The position numbers and the translations under genes were made by a program. Positions 33,295-41,543 of a stretch of 64,000 nt of DNA are shown here, piece by piece. Under the pieces are notes generated by a model. That model did not search any database and was not told the DNA's origin. It saw nothing but the letters and a program-made list of their open reading frames with translations. Origin of the DNA: Bog-756 sp963718405 (GTDB taxonomy: Bacteria > Actinomycetota > Acidimicrobiia > Acidimicrobiales > RAAP-2); contig CAVQYZ010000001.1 of assembly GCA_963718405.1 (NCBI GenBank), forward strand, positions 62,001 to 126,000, in the 5' to 3' direction. The stretch's first letter is position 1. Each line of letters opens with the position of its first letter.

Positions 33295-34433
33295 GGGGTC
33301 ACCTCCTGCCAGGTCCGCTCGGCGATGGCGGGGGAGAGGGTCATCCCCCGGCCAGCGGGCCCGGTGACCACCCACACCCCGGGGTCGATCCGGTCGTGGA
33401 AGTAGATGCTGTCATCCGTGGTCACCGAGTAGACCCCGGCCCACCGGCGGACCACCGGGGGCAGCTCCCAGCCCAGGATGGCGTGGGCCCGGGCCAGCAG
33501 CTCTTCGTAGGGGGATTCGTCGACGGCGAAGTCGAAGGGCTCCTGATAGACGTGGGTGTCGCCGATGGTGATCCCGCCACCGGCCCGCTGCACCAGCAGC
33601 AGCTGCAGGCCCCACCGGGTGGTCTCGGGGCCCGGTGTCGGGAGCGAGTCCCGACCAGGGAGGTCGAAGGCCGGGTAGTAGCGCATGGAGTCGGCGTCGG
33701 CGATGGCGGTGGCCATCCGCTCGGTGGTGGGGGCGGTCTGCATCATCTGCAGCCGGCAGCGACGAAGGGGGGCGTCGGCCAGGGCCGCGCCCACCCGGCC
33801 ACCCAGCCCTGACAGCCGGTCGCCGATGCACAGCAGGGCCAGCGATGCCTGGTGGTGGTGGCCGGTGTGGTCGACCACGGTGACGCCCCCGCCGTTCCCA
33901 TCGGTCTGGACGTCGACGGCTTGGCGACCCGGCAACCACCGGTAGCGGCCGGTGGCCTCGAGGGTGGATCGGACGGCCCCAAGGACCGAGCCGGGCTCGA
34001 CCACGGCGTCAGCCCGACACCACAGGCCCCCGACCAGGTCACCCTTGATGGCCGGATTGATGTCGCGGACGCCCGAGGCGTCGAGCAACTCGAAATGGCG
34101 GGCCTGGGCGTCGGGCCGGGCGGCGGCCTGGGCCATGAGCTCCAGTTCGGCGTCGGTGGCGGCCACGGTGAGGGAGCCGTCGGGCCGGAACCCGATGCCG
34201 GGGGAGTGGTCGGCGATGGCCTCCCACAGCTGGCGGGCCCGGATGGCCAGGTCCAACTCGGGGCCGCCGGCCCGCCCACTGACCCACACCAGGCCGAAAT
34301 TGCGGATCGAAGCCCGGCGGGGTGCGGCGTCGGCTTCGAGGTGGAGGACCTCCCAGCCCCGCTGGCAGGCCTCCAGGGCGTGCATGGTGCCGAGGACTCC
34401 GCCGCCCACGATCACCACCCGTTCCGGACTCAT
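33291..34433 (-). CDS. FAD-dependent amine oxidoreductase of the phosphonatase-associated type
   Basis: 380 residues from ATG 34433. RVVIVGGGVLGTMHALEACQ is the FAD dinucleotide-binding loop, then HLEADAAPRRASIRNFGLVW (conserved NFG near the flavin), and GVWVVTGPAGRGMTLSPAIA at the C-terminal FAD contact. A DAO-family branch of this size is repeatedly found beside phosphonatase-like genes and is thought to oxidise an aminophosphonate to the aldehyde that the HAD enzyme then takes. Here the same pairing is seen, with an ATGA overlap. Confidence 0.8.
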   Translation of the reverse strand: MSPERVVIVGGGVLGTMHALEACQRGWEVLHLEADAAPRRASIRNFGLVWVSGRAGGPELDLAIRARQLWEAIADHSPGIGFRPDGSLTVAATDAELELMAQAAARPDAQARHFELLDASGVRDINPAIKGDLVGGLWCRADAVVEPGSVLGAVRSTLEATGRYRWLPGRQAVDVQTDGNGGGVTVVDHTGHHHQASLALLCIGDRLSGLGGRVGAALADAPLRRCRLQMMQTAPTTERMATAIADADSMRYYPAFDLPGRDSLPTPGPETTRWGLQLLLVQRAGGGITIGDTHVYQEPFDFAVDESPYEELLARAHAILGWELPPVVRRWAGVYSVTTDDSIYFHDRIDPGVWVVTGPAGRGMTLSPAIAERTWQEVTP

Positions 34434-34577
34434 CGGACCCTGATCGTAGTGATTGCGGCCTCGAGGGGGGTCAGGTGTTGGTCGGGCGCCCCCCGGGGTC
34501 GGGTGGTCCACGGGGGCCAGGTTGGGCGTCGCAGTCTCGGACTCGGCCCGGGTGGGCTAAATTGACCATTCGCCCAT

Positions 34578-34650
34578 TCGGGGGTGGCGCAACTGGCAGC
34601 GCGCATGATTCTGGTTCATGAGGTTGGAGGTTCGAGCCCTCCCCCCCGAG
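34578..34650 (+). tRNA. tRNA-Gln (anticodon CTG)
   Basis: Full cloverleaf by eye: acceptor TCGGGGG/CCCCCGA, D stem GCGC/GCGC, anticodon stem CATGA/TCATG around loop TTCTGGT (CTG at 34611-34613), T stem GGAGG/CCTCC with loop TTCGAGC, discriminator G. CCA is not encoded. Confidence 0.95.
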
Positions 34651-34739
34651 CGCTCACTGCGCTCTCCTTCGGGAGGGCTGGTGGGAGATTTGCTGAACGA
34701 GGCATAGTGAAGGCGCCGTTTCGCTGGAACGGCTCATAG

Positions 34740-34815
34740 GGTCCCATCGTCTAGAGGCCTAGGACACCACCCTCTCAAGGTGGAGACACGGGTTCGAACC
34801 CCGTTGGGACTGCCA
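34740..34815 (+). tRNA. tRNA-Glu (anticodon CTC)
   Basis: Acceptor GGTCCCA/TGGGACT (one G-T pair), D stem GTC/GAC, anticodon stem CCACC/GGTGG around CTCTCAA (CTC at 34774-34776), T stem ACGGG/CCCGT with loop TTCGAAC, discriminator G and an encoded CCA at 34813-34815. It lies 89 bases after tRNA-Gln and probably shares its transcript. The accessory-looking region begins just downstream. Confidence 0.93.
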
Positions 34816-35044
34816 GGGTGGGGTTTACCCCATCGAGTGGGCCGGAACGTTTCGATTTCTTGTGTCGGCTTCGGGCCGTTGCTCATTTGCCGTCTCTTCA
34901 AATCAAACGCTTCTGGTGTGACGGCGGCGGTGCCGAACCGGGAAATAAGCTGTTCTGGGTAGCAGCGAATGGACGATGCTCGCGACGCGCAAAGGAATTG
35001 AATTAGCGATAGACCGCATTCACCAGCGGCTGAGTGAATGCGGT

Positions 35045-35696
35045 CTAGTCGGTCAGCGCGGCGATGATGTCAGCGACCTCGGTGCGGGCGGTGTAGTCCG
35101 GCTGGACATCGACGAAGCGAACCGTGTGGTCCTGATCCACGACAAGCACAGTGGGTCGGGGCAAGCGGACGGCGCCTTCGGCGTTGACCTTGGTCAAGTC
35201 AAGACCGAGTTTGCGCTGGGCGGCGAGCACATCGTCGGCCTGCTGGAATGCGATGCCGATCCGATCGGCCAGTCGACTGCCTGGGTCGGAGAGGACGGTG
35301 AATTTCGAGGTCGGCCTTCTCCACAGTGGAGAGCGACTCGTCCGGCGGTTGGGGGCTTATGGCGACCAGTCGGGCGCCGAAGGCGTCTAGCTGGGGCAGG
35401 AGCTCCTGCTGGTAGGTCCGAAGGGCAATGTTGCAATAGGGGCACCAGCCGCCTCGGTAGAACACGATGACAGCCGGGCCGTTCTCAAGGATCTGGTCGA
35501 GGCTGACAGGGGATCCATTGGCGTCGTCCAAGGTGAACTCCTCGAGTACGTCACCAGCCTTGATGCTGTCGGCCGGGATCCCTTGGTCGAGGAGACTCTG
35601 GATGCTCTGATCGAACACCTCAAGCACTTCGGCGGGTAGTTGCTCAGCCGCTGCGACCTGCAGCCGTTCGGACTGCTCTTGAATGGTCAGGGGCAT
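35045..35696 (-). CDS. AhpC/TSA-type peroxiredoxin-like protein, one frameshift
   Basis: About 216 residues. VIVFYRGGWCPYCNIALRTY holds a CxxC in the peroxiredoxin active-site position, preceded by a helical N-terminal extension (MPLTIQEQSERLQVA...). The frame breaks at TTT 35303-35305; removing one T joins KADLE to FTVLSDPGSRLADRIG and on to VVDQDHTVRFVDVQPDYTAR. Thiol peroxidases of this group reduce peroxides in the cytoplasm. Start ATG 35696 has AAGGAGG. Divergent from a TetR gene, with two matching operators between them. Confidence 0.82.
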
Positions 35697-35727
35697 TTGT
35701 CCTCCTTGGGGCGCTACTTCGATGAGA

Positions 35728-35747
35728 GTGGATCGTTCAGTCCACTT
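35728..35747. promoter_or_regulatory. TetR-type operator O2 (peroxiredoxin-proximal)
   Basis: AGTGGATCGTTCAGTCCACT: six-base arms AGTGGA/TCCACT. It matches O1 at 14 of 20 positions, including both TGGA/TCCA cores, and starts 39 bases before O1, about 30 bases upstream of the peroxiredoxin ATG. Confidence 0.5.
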
Positions 35748-35766
35748 GTTATTGGAACACGAGAAG

Positions 35767-35786
35767 ACTGGACTGTCAAGTCCAGT
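35767..35786. promoter_or_regulatory. TetR-type operator O1 (TetR-proximal)
   Basis: ACTGGACTGTCAAGTCCAGT: perfect eight-base arms around GTCA, ending 19 bases before the TetR ATG at 35806. The size and TGGACT/AGTCCA half-sites are typical of TetR-family sites. Autoregulation and control of the divergent peroxiredoxin gene are inferred. Confidence 0.65.
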
Positions 35787-35805
35787 ATCTGGAATACTGG
35801 GTGAC

Positions 35806-36417
35806 ATGGGAGCACTGCCGACTACCGAGCGGGGCCGTCTCACCCGCCAGCGCATTGTGGACGCAGCGTTCCAGGTGGTTGCCGAAAAAGGGGCGCTCGG
35901 TGCCAGTCTGGATGAGGTGGGTGCCCGGGCCCCCGCCTCCCGTAGTCAGCTCTACCACTACTTCGACGATAAGAGCGACCTACTACTGGCCGTCGCCGAA
36001 GCCACCAACGAGACAGTTCTTGGTGGTCAACAGGATCTGTTTGCTCATATCGACACGTGGAACGGATTGGCGCGGTGGGCCGATGCACTTGTCGCTTTTG
36101 TAGAAGAGCGCGGCGGCAAGGGGGGCTGTCCCATCGCCAACCTCCTCGGGCAACTCGGCGAGCGTGACGAAGGCATCCGCGCTGTGCTTGCATCTGGGTT
36201 CGACCGCTGGGAAGCCAATATTCGCTCCGGCCTCGCGGCCATGGTCGAGTCCGGGGAGTTGCAGCCCGATACTGATGTCGATTGGTTGGCTTCTTCGACG
36301 CTCGCCAGTGTTCAAGGGGGCCTTGTTCTCTCGCAGGCTCGCCGAGATCCGCTCGCTCTGCGTCGTGCTCTCAACGGTGCCATGGCGTTGATCTCGAGCT
36401 ACCGTCCGGTCGGCTGA
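35806..36417 (+). CDS. TetR-family regulator
   Basis: 203 residues from ATG 35806. The helix-turn-helix runs TRQRIVDAAFQVVAEKGALG then LDEVGARAPASRSQLYHYFD, a clear TetR recognition helix. A C-terminal domain with GGCPIANLLGQLG resembles the TetR_C group that often senses electrophiles or oxidants through the Cys (inference). Two palindromes sit in the 109-base gap to the peroxiredoxin gene. Confidence 0.87.
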   Translation: MGALPTTERGRLTRQRIVDAAFQVVAEKGALGASLDEVGARAPASRSQLYHYFDDKSDLLLAVAEATNETVLGGQQDLFAHIDTWNGLARWADALVAFVEERGGKGGCPIANLLGQLGERDEGIRAVLASGFDRWEANIRSGLAAMVESGELQPDTDVDWLASSTLASVQGGLVLSQARRDPLALRRALNGAMALISSYRPVG

Positions 36418-37110
36418 AGCTTGAAGAGTATTGGGCCGAGGTTGTCTTCAGCGGCGAAGCAACGGGCGTTCGGCAAGATAACGACTGACCAACAGCTAGG
36501 GATACAGCACCGCGGCGACTCCCCAGAGGACTCAGGCCTTGCTCGGGGACGCTCTCGACGCCTCGAGTCATGCCAAGGCCGGAGTGGATCTCCCCAGGAA
36601 CCCGTGGCCCTAAGCGTGCCTCCACGGCAGGGGTGACCCACCGTTGGAGGTATGCACTCAGTTGGTGACGATCACGTGCTTTTGCCGCCGGATCGAGGAC
36701 GAACGACTGGATCACCCGGAGTAGATGCTCGGCCAGCTCGTCTAGGTCCCTTTCCTCGACTCCTCGGGCGGCATGATCGGAGGCGAGGCCGCCGGTGGTG
36801 GTCCCGGGCCGGCCACCGATCGGGCCGTGATGGCCACGAGATGGAGATCTGTCGTGGGCGGTGAGAGCTCTGTCAATTCTGCACATCAGCGTTGGATCTA
36901 ACGATTGCCGTGGTGGCCCTGCGACCGAGGCCCGAAGAGACGGCAATTTGACGGATCGACACTCGGGATCGATGGGCGAGGAGTCATGTTGTCGTGCCAC
37001 TCTGATTGCTTGGAGGCCGGGCTGCGCTGAGGCCAACCACGACAAGAGCCACATGGCGTTTTCCTGCGGCTCGTAACGATCGACTGCTCGGTTACTTCTA
37101 GCATGACCCC
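36418..37110. other. low-coding gap, no intact gene
   Basis: About 690 bases of mixed composition. One minus-strand segment resembles the end of a TetR protein (listed separately). Nothing else is recognisable. A TAGCAT hexamer at 37099-37104 could be the -10 of the acyltransferase gene. Confidence 0.5.
36640..36790 (-). pseudogene. remnant of a TetR-family C-terminal domain
   Basis: Minus-strand reading gives ERDLDELAEHLLRVIQSFVL then a stretch with LSAYLQRWVTPAV, the usual last two helices of a TetR ligand domain (LAE.L.R...SF...P....LRAYLRR.V.P). The helix-turn-helix region is absent upstream. The frame stays open, so this is fragment decay rather than one stop. Short and by-eye only. Confidence 0.35.
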
Positions 37111-38436
37111 ATGCGGCAGCTAGCTGACCAGGCGATGACGAAGTTGTGCCGGCTACTAATTCATGTGTTCTTTCGGAGTGTCGAGCTTCAGTGCGAAGAG
37201 AATCTGCCAAACACTGGACCAGTTGTCGTGGTGGCTAATCACGTCAATGGGCTGATAGATGGCATGCTGCTCATGGCAGCCCTCGATCGTTATCCACGAT
37301 TCCTTGGGAAGTCGACGCTGTTCAAGATCGTGCCCTTGTGGCCCTTTTTGAAATTTGCCGGAGTGATACCGGTTTACCGATCGATTGACAGAGTGCCAGG
37401 GGATCAGAATGCCTCGGCCTTCACCACGTGCCAAAGGATTCTGGCTCACAATGGGGTGGTCGCCCTTTTCCCAGAGGGAATCAGCCACGATGAATCGTCA
37501 CTTCAACCGCTCAAGACTGGGGTGGCTCGGATTGCGCTAGGCGCCGGATTCGACGATGGAGTTACCAATGTGGTGACAGTGGCTGTGGGCCTGACTTACG
37601 AGACAAAGGCACGCTTTCGCTCGCGAGCGCTCGTACGAGTCGGTGAGCCGGTCAGTATCTCACGTTGGTCTGAGGAATATCAGTTGGATAGCCGGAAGAC
37701 CGTCCGAGCGTTCACCGATGACGTCGCCAGGCAATTGGCTGAAGTGAGTCCGACCTATGCATCGTGGGTCCAGGCCGAAAAGGTAGGTCGGATTGCCGAG
37801 GTGATAGTCCGCAGCCCAAAGGGTGGGCTGCCGACAAACGTAATGATGGGTGAGCAGGTGCAGGTAGCCGGGAGACTGGCTCATATCGAGCAACAGGATC
37901 CCGGCAACGCTCAACTACAATCGTTACTAACCGCATTCGCTGTTTACGAACGGGATCTTGAGCTTCTGGGACTGAGTGATTCTCAACTCGCAGCCGAGTA
38001 CCCTAGCGGCCGATTGCGCAGAGTGCTCGTCTGGTCCATCTTCAAGGTTCTAGTAGCCATCCCATTCGCCGCGGTTGGTGTCATTGTGCACGTCGTTCCA
38101 TTCGAAATAATCAAGCAGGTCGCAAAGAGACCTACCAACGAAGGCATGAAGGCCACGGCCAAGCTTCTCGGATGCTTTGCCTCCTTTGTCATCGTGTATA
38201 CGGGACTGGGAGTGGTCGTCGGCGAGCGCTATGGGGCATGGTGGGGTCTGATTGTCGCGGTTGGATCACCGCTATGTGGCTACGTGGCTGTTCGTCTGAG
38301 CGAACGGGCCAGGCGCATCGGAGGACTCCTCGAAGGGTATCGAATTGTCAAGAATCGAAGGTTCGCGTTGAAAACCGTAAGCGATCACCGGGCGGCAGTC
38401 GTTGATACGGCGTCTATTCTGTTGGGCTCAGCGTGA
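37111..38436 (+). CDS. 1-acylglycerol-3-phosphate acyltransferase-like (PlsC) protein with C-terminal membrane part
   Basis: 441 residues. NHVNGLID is the NHx4D catalytic motif, FLGKSTLFK block II, FPEGISHDE block III and VTVAVGLTY block IV of glycerolipid acyltransferases. After the catalytic half (1-215) come a helical region and three to four membrane helices (about 305-395), an extended form seen in bacterial GPAT-like enzymes. Codon third positions are much less GC-biased than in all neighbours (many A/T endings such as gat, act, att), which suggests acquisition from another genome. It should acylate a lysophospholipid or related alcohol at the membrane. Confidence 0.82.
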   Translation: MRQLADQAMTKLCRLLIHVFFRSVELQCEENLPNTGPVVVVANHVNGLIDGMLLMAALDRYPRFLGKSTLFKIVPLWPFLKFAGVIPVYRSIDRVPGDQNASAFTTCQRILAHNGVVALFPEGISHDESSLQPLKTGVARIALGAGFDDGVTNVVTVAVGLTYETKARFRSRALVRVGEPVSISRWSEEYQLDSRKTVRAFTDDVARQLAEVSPTYASWVQAEKVGRIAEVIVRSPKGGLPTNVMMGEQVQVAGRLAHIEQQDPGNAQLQSLLTAFAVYERDLELLGLSDSQLAAEYPSGRLRRVLVWSIFKVLVAIPFAAVGVIVHVVPFEIIKQVAKRPTNEGMKATAKLLGCFASFVIVYTGLGVVVGERYGAWWGLIVAVGSPLCGYVAVRLSERARRIGGLLEGYRIVKNRRFALKTVSDHRAAVVDTASILLGSA

Positions 38437-38823
38437 GGCCGATGTGTTCGTTGCGGTATACCCCGTGGCCAGACCCGCCGGGCCGGGGCGCCCTGAGAAT
38501 CATGAGATGTGGTTGTGTTGATTCCGAGTGGTGCACATGGTGAATGGCCGGATCGTTATGCATTGCCCTCGCCCCATCGTATAAGGCGTAACCGGCACCG
38601 TCAGCGAGACCTCGTCCGAGCCCGGGCACCTGTATCAGCTCGACGGTGGGACTCGGCAGAGGGGTGGAAGACAAGTAAATGGTGACGACTGATCTTCACT
38701 GTGCTTGAGCCGGCTTGCCTGGTGGGCTCTCCACTTGTGAGATTTGCGCTGGCGACCTCCGAGGCGTATCCGCAATGCGGCTGCTGTCCTTTCGCAAGTT
38801 CTTTAGTCAGCTCGTATGGCCCA
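38437..38823. other. gap with no supported gene
   Basis: 387 bases. A minus-strand 86-codon ORF (38414-38674) overlaps the acyltransferase end and has no family signature. No hairpin terminator with a T run is visible. Confidence 0.4.
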
Positions 38824-39498
38824 TTAGGTCATGAGCAGGAGCATGAATCCCATGGCGACACACATCACGACATGGCTGAGGTCCACCAGCCATGGTGTGG
38901 CGACAATGTCATCCAGAGTGACGGCAGCGGGCGGCTCCTCGGATCGGGACCGGGGCCGTTCGGACTCCACCATTCCGGCCACGGCGTACGCCGGCGCGTG
39001 GCTTCCGAAGTGTGATGCCCCTTTGTTCGGCGAGGCCAGGGTGAAGATGGCCGATGCGAAAAGTATGAATGCCACCAGAAAGGCGAGCCCCGGATCGAGC
39101 TTTGGTCCGGTACCGGACGCTGACATCGACATCGCCCCTGCGGACGCCCCCATCGGAAACCAGTACATCAAGAGCATGGCAAAGCTCATGACGGCATGGA
39201 TGAGGGCATGGGGCACATGGAGCCCATAGGTGCGCACCGATTGAATGCTCTCGACCAAGAACCAGACCAGAAGTATGCCGAAGATGATCTCCCAGACTGC
39301 GTTTCTACCGAAAGCCCACTGACCAACGAACATTCCGGCCATGGCCACTCCCATGAAGATGTGGGAGATCTCCACGTCTCGGCCTGAGCGTCTATGTGTC
39401 GGCACCGAGAGAGCCAAAAGAGTGGAGCAGTAAGCCGCTACGGCGAGCATCAGGACGCCGAAGAGGTAGTACAGCCACGAAGGGGTCGACATTGCCAT
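38824..39498 (-). CDS. DUF5134-family membrane protein
   Basis: 224 residues with six predicted helices. Features are the N-terminal helix LYYLFGVLMLAVAAYCSTLL, then EISHIFMGVAMAGMFVGQWA with His and Met in the membrane, and VVMCVAMGFMLLLMT at the end. The many Met and His residues in helices suggest metal (perhaps copper) contact, but this is inference; DUF5134 has no known role. The next gene upstream on the same strand is a membrane protein that commonly travels with it. Confidence 0.75.
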   Translation of the reverse strand: MAMSTPSWLYYLFGVLMLAVAAYCSTLLALSVPTHRRSGRDVEISHIFMGVAMAGMFVGQWAFGRNAVWEIIFGILLVWFLVESIQSVRTYGLHVPHALIHAVMSFAMLLMYWFPMGASAGAMSMSASGTGPKLDPGLAFLVAFILFASAIFTLASPNKGASHFGSHAPAYAVAGMVESERPRSRSEEPPAAVTLDDIVATPWLVDLSHVVMCVAMGFMLLLMT

Positions 39499-39504
39499 AG
39501 CGGG

Positions 39505-40516
39505 TCAGCCCTCTCTTCCTTCGACCGACGGGGCTGGATTGAGATCCACCGGCGCTGGTGGGGAGGTCGTCAAGGGCCAGTAGATCAGGGCCAAGAGGAT
39601 GACCAGTAACCCCGAGTTGGGGTCGGTGGCGCCGCCAGCCAGGATTCCTCCGAAGTCCTGCACGGCAACCCAGATGAGGGCGAAAGCCACAATGGCCACC
39701 ACCACGGTCACCTGGGCCACTTGCGGTGGGGCGAAGACCCCGGCGGCAACGAGAACGCATACGAGGGCCAACAGTACCGCAATGGCCGTGCCATGGTGGA
39801 GGAACAGGGACTCAGACGACCGGTCGATATGGGCGAGCCAGCCGGGCTGTCCATTGTTCAGACCGGCCACCAGGTCGTGGAGCGCCTGAGGCGAGCGGCC
39901 CGACCCGACCAACGACAGAACGGCCAAGAGGCCCCAGACGACAGCCCAGATGGCCTTGGCCGCCCCCGCCCCGACCGTGCGGGCGGCTACAAAGGGGGTG
40001 TCCGGCCCTCGCTTGGCCACAGAAGGACCGCCAGGAGTGCGTAAAAGAGCACGCCTCCTGGTCCGCCACCGAAGGGCGTTGCTCCCCCCAGGAAGATCGC
40101 ACCGGCACCCTCGCCGAACCACCACACCCCGAGGGACCAGACGATGGAAAGGACCAGGGCTTGTTTGCACGTTCGCTGGTAGACGATCCCGAAGGCGATC
40201 AGGAACTGGACCGAGGCGAAGATGGCGTTGGCCAGGATGGGCTGGTGGTAGACGTTCGAGGCGTTCCAGGCGATGGAGTGGTAGACGATGCCCGGGTTCC
40301 CGGCCGCCAACCCGTTGAGCATGCCGCTGAACCCATTGGCCCACGGGTGAACATGAAGGGTTGGAGTTGGAGTACCGCGTCCAACAGCCAAACGGTTGCC
40401 AATATCAGTCGGAAGGTCCGTTGCAGGTCCCTCGGTTGCTGGACGGAGGGTCGAACGGTGCGCCTATCGGTCGGAGCGGCCTCTCGGGCATTTTCCTCTA
40501 CCTCGGCAACAGCCAT
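39505..40516 (-). CDS. polytopic membrane protein paired with DUF5134, two frameshifts
   Basis: Starts ATG 40516 (MAVAEVEENAREAAP). The first helix FRLILATVWLLDAVLQLQPF is in one frame, NGFSGMLNGLAAGNPGIVYH through WSLGVWWFGEGAGAIFLGGA in a second, and FVAARTVGAGAAKAIWAVVW to the end in a third. One missing G in 40345-40347 and one lost base near 40005 restore about 338 residues with eight or nine helices. The family is common in actinobacteria next to DUF5134; no function is known. The stop is 6 bases from the DUF5134 start. A BlaI-like palindrome lies 55 bases upstream. Confidence 0.7.
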
Positions 40517-40570
40517 CACCCACCCCTCTCAGAAGGAATCACATCGTGCGCCTACTGCAACCCAGCCTTC

Positions 40571-40591
40571 ATTACTACCACCTGTAGTAAT
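40571..40591. promoter_or_regulatory. BlaI/CopY-like palindromic operator
   Basis: ATTACTAC (40571-40578), spacer CACCT, GTAGTAAT (40584-40591): perfect eight-base arms. TACTAC...GTAGTA half-sites resemble BlaI/MecI/CopY-family operators. It lies 55 bases before the ATG of the DUF5134-partner gene. No BlaI-type regulator is encoded in the window. Confidence 0.55.
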
Positions 40592-41351
40592 GGAGGACAA
40601 CTGGACATCTGAGACATTCTCCGAAACCAACGGCCTGTCCGGATGACCCGTGGTCGTTCGGCTATCCACATCACTTGTTTGCTGGACCTGATCGGCTGCT
40701 ACAGGCTCACGCACAGAGACCCCGAAGGGCAGCTACTGACAACGCTGCGCGATGTAGCCCTGGCGGGGGGTCAATATCAACCGTTGAGAGCGGAGCGGGT
40801 TCACCAGGCCCGGTTGTTGACATCAGTCCCTCCATAGTTGAGAGGGCGACTCCCCAGCGGGCGTTTTTGCGTTGGCGCTGAACTCCACGAACCTGCGGCT
40901 GGCCGGACCCGCCCCAGGACAGGATCCACAGCTGAACGAGATTGGAGCAAATGACAAGAACCCCCCCTGGTGGGCAAGTTGAAGTCCTGCCTCGCCGATG
41001 GTGGCAACTGACGCTCACACGGGCTAACGTCCCGCTATCGGCAGTTGCGGCAGCCTTCGCAAATGAGGGGTGACCGTGACGGGAGGGAATCACCCTCGTG
41101 CGAGGTCCCGCTTTAGCGGTCGTTTCGGTCGCCGCCACTGGGCGAGCCGACCCTGGCGCCGAAGTCCGTGCGGCTCCTCTCTTCACTCGGCCTCTGGCCT
41201 CTTCGCCAACCTCGCCTCGCCCCAGATCGCGGTGCCAGGTCCGGACCTGACCGCCTGGCTGCGGCGGGTGGTTCGGGTCCGATATCGGGACCTTCGGCCC
41301 TAGGTCACGAGATCCTTCGTCCTTAGCGTCATACTCAGGAGGTTCTGGCGT
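40592..41351. other. intergenic region upstream of the b6-type cytochrome cluster
   Basis: 760 bases without a supported gene. It contains a 14-base perfect palindrome CAGGTCCGGACCTG (41236-41249), flanked by GCGGT/ACCGC, about 100 bases before the cluster, and an AGGAGG ribosome site just before ATG 41352. A weak hairpin CCCTC/GAGGG lies near 40833-40850. Confidence 0.5.
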
Positions 41352-41543
41352 ATGCAGATCTGGACAACGACAGTCGGCGCCTTGTTCGCCAGTCTGATCA
41401 ACCTCAACGGCAACGGGCACTATGTCCACTGGGGGTTCATCCAGATCTCGGTGGCCAATCTGGTCCTCATCGCACTGATGGTGGTGGTCTTCGTCGCTGC
41501 CATTCTCGTTCCGTTCCGCCGGCAGGGAAGGGGAGACGGATGA
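41352..41543 (+). CDS. 63-residue membrane protein at the head of the cytochrome cluster
   Basis: ATG with AGGAGG nine bases upstream. One hydrophobic helix (ISVANLVLIALMVVVFVAAI) follows a short polar segment with HYVHWGFIQ. The C-terminus is basic (PFRRQGRG), indicating an N-out/C-in single-span protein. Similar small proteins precede b-type cytochrome genes in other actinobacteria, so it may be an accessory subunit. ATGA overlap with the next gene couples them. Confidence 0.72.
   Translation: MQIWTTTVGALFASLINLNGNGHYVHWGFIQISVANLVLIALMVVVFVAAILVPFRRQGRGDG

Noticed and set aside
34651..34739. hairpin between the tRNAs (CTCC/GGAG) as a terminator
   Set aside because: No T run follows; more likely a processing spacer.
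36371..37210. 279-codon minus-strand ORF
   Set aside because: Overlaps the acyltransferase start and has no overall similarity; only a short TetR-like piece was kept as a remnant.
38414..38674. 86-codon minus-strand ORF after the acyltransferase
   Set aside because: Overlaps the acyltransferase end, no ribosome site or family pattern.
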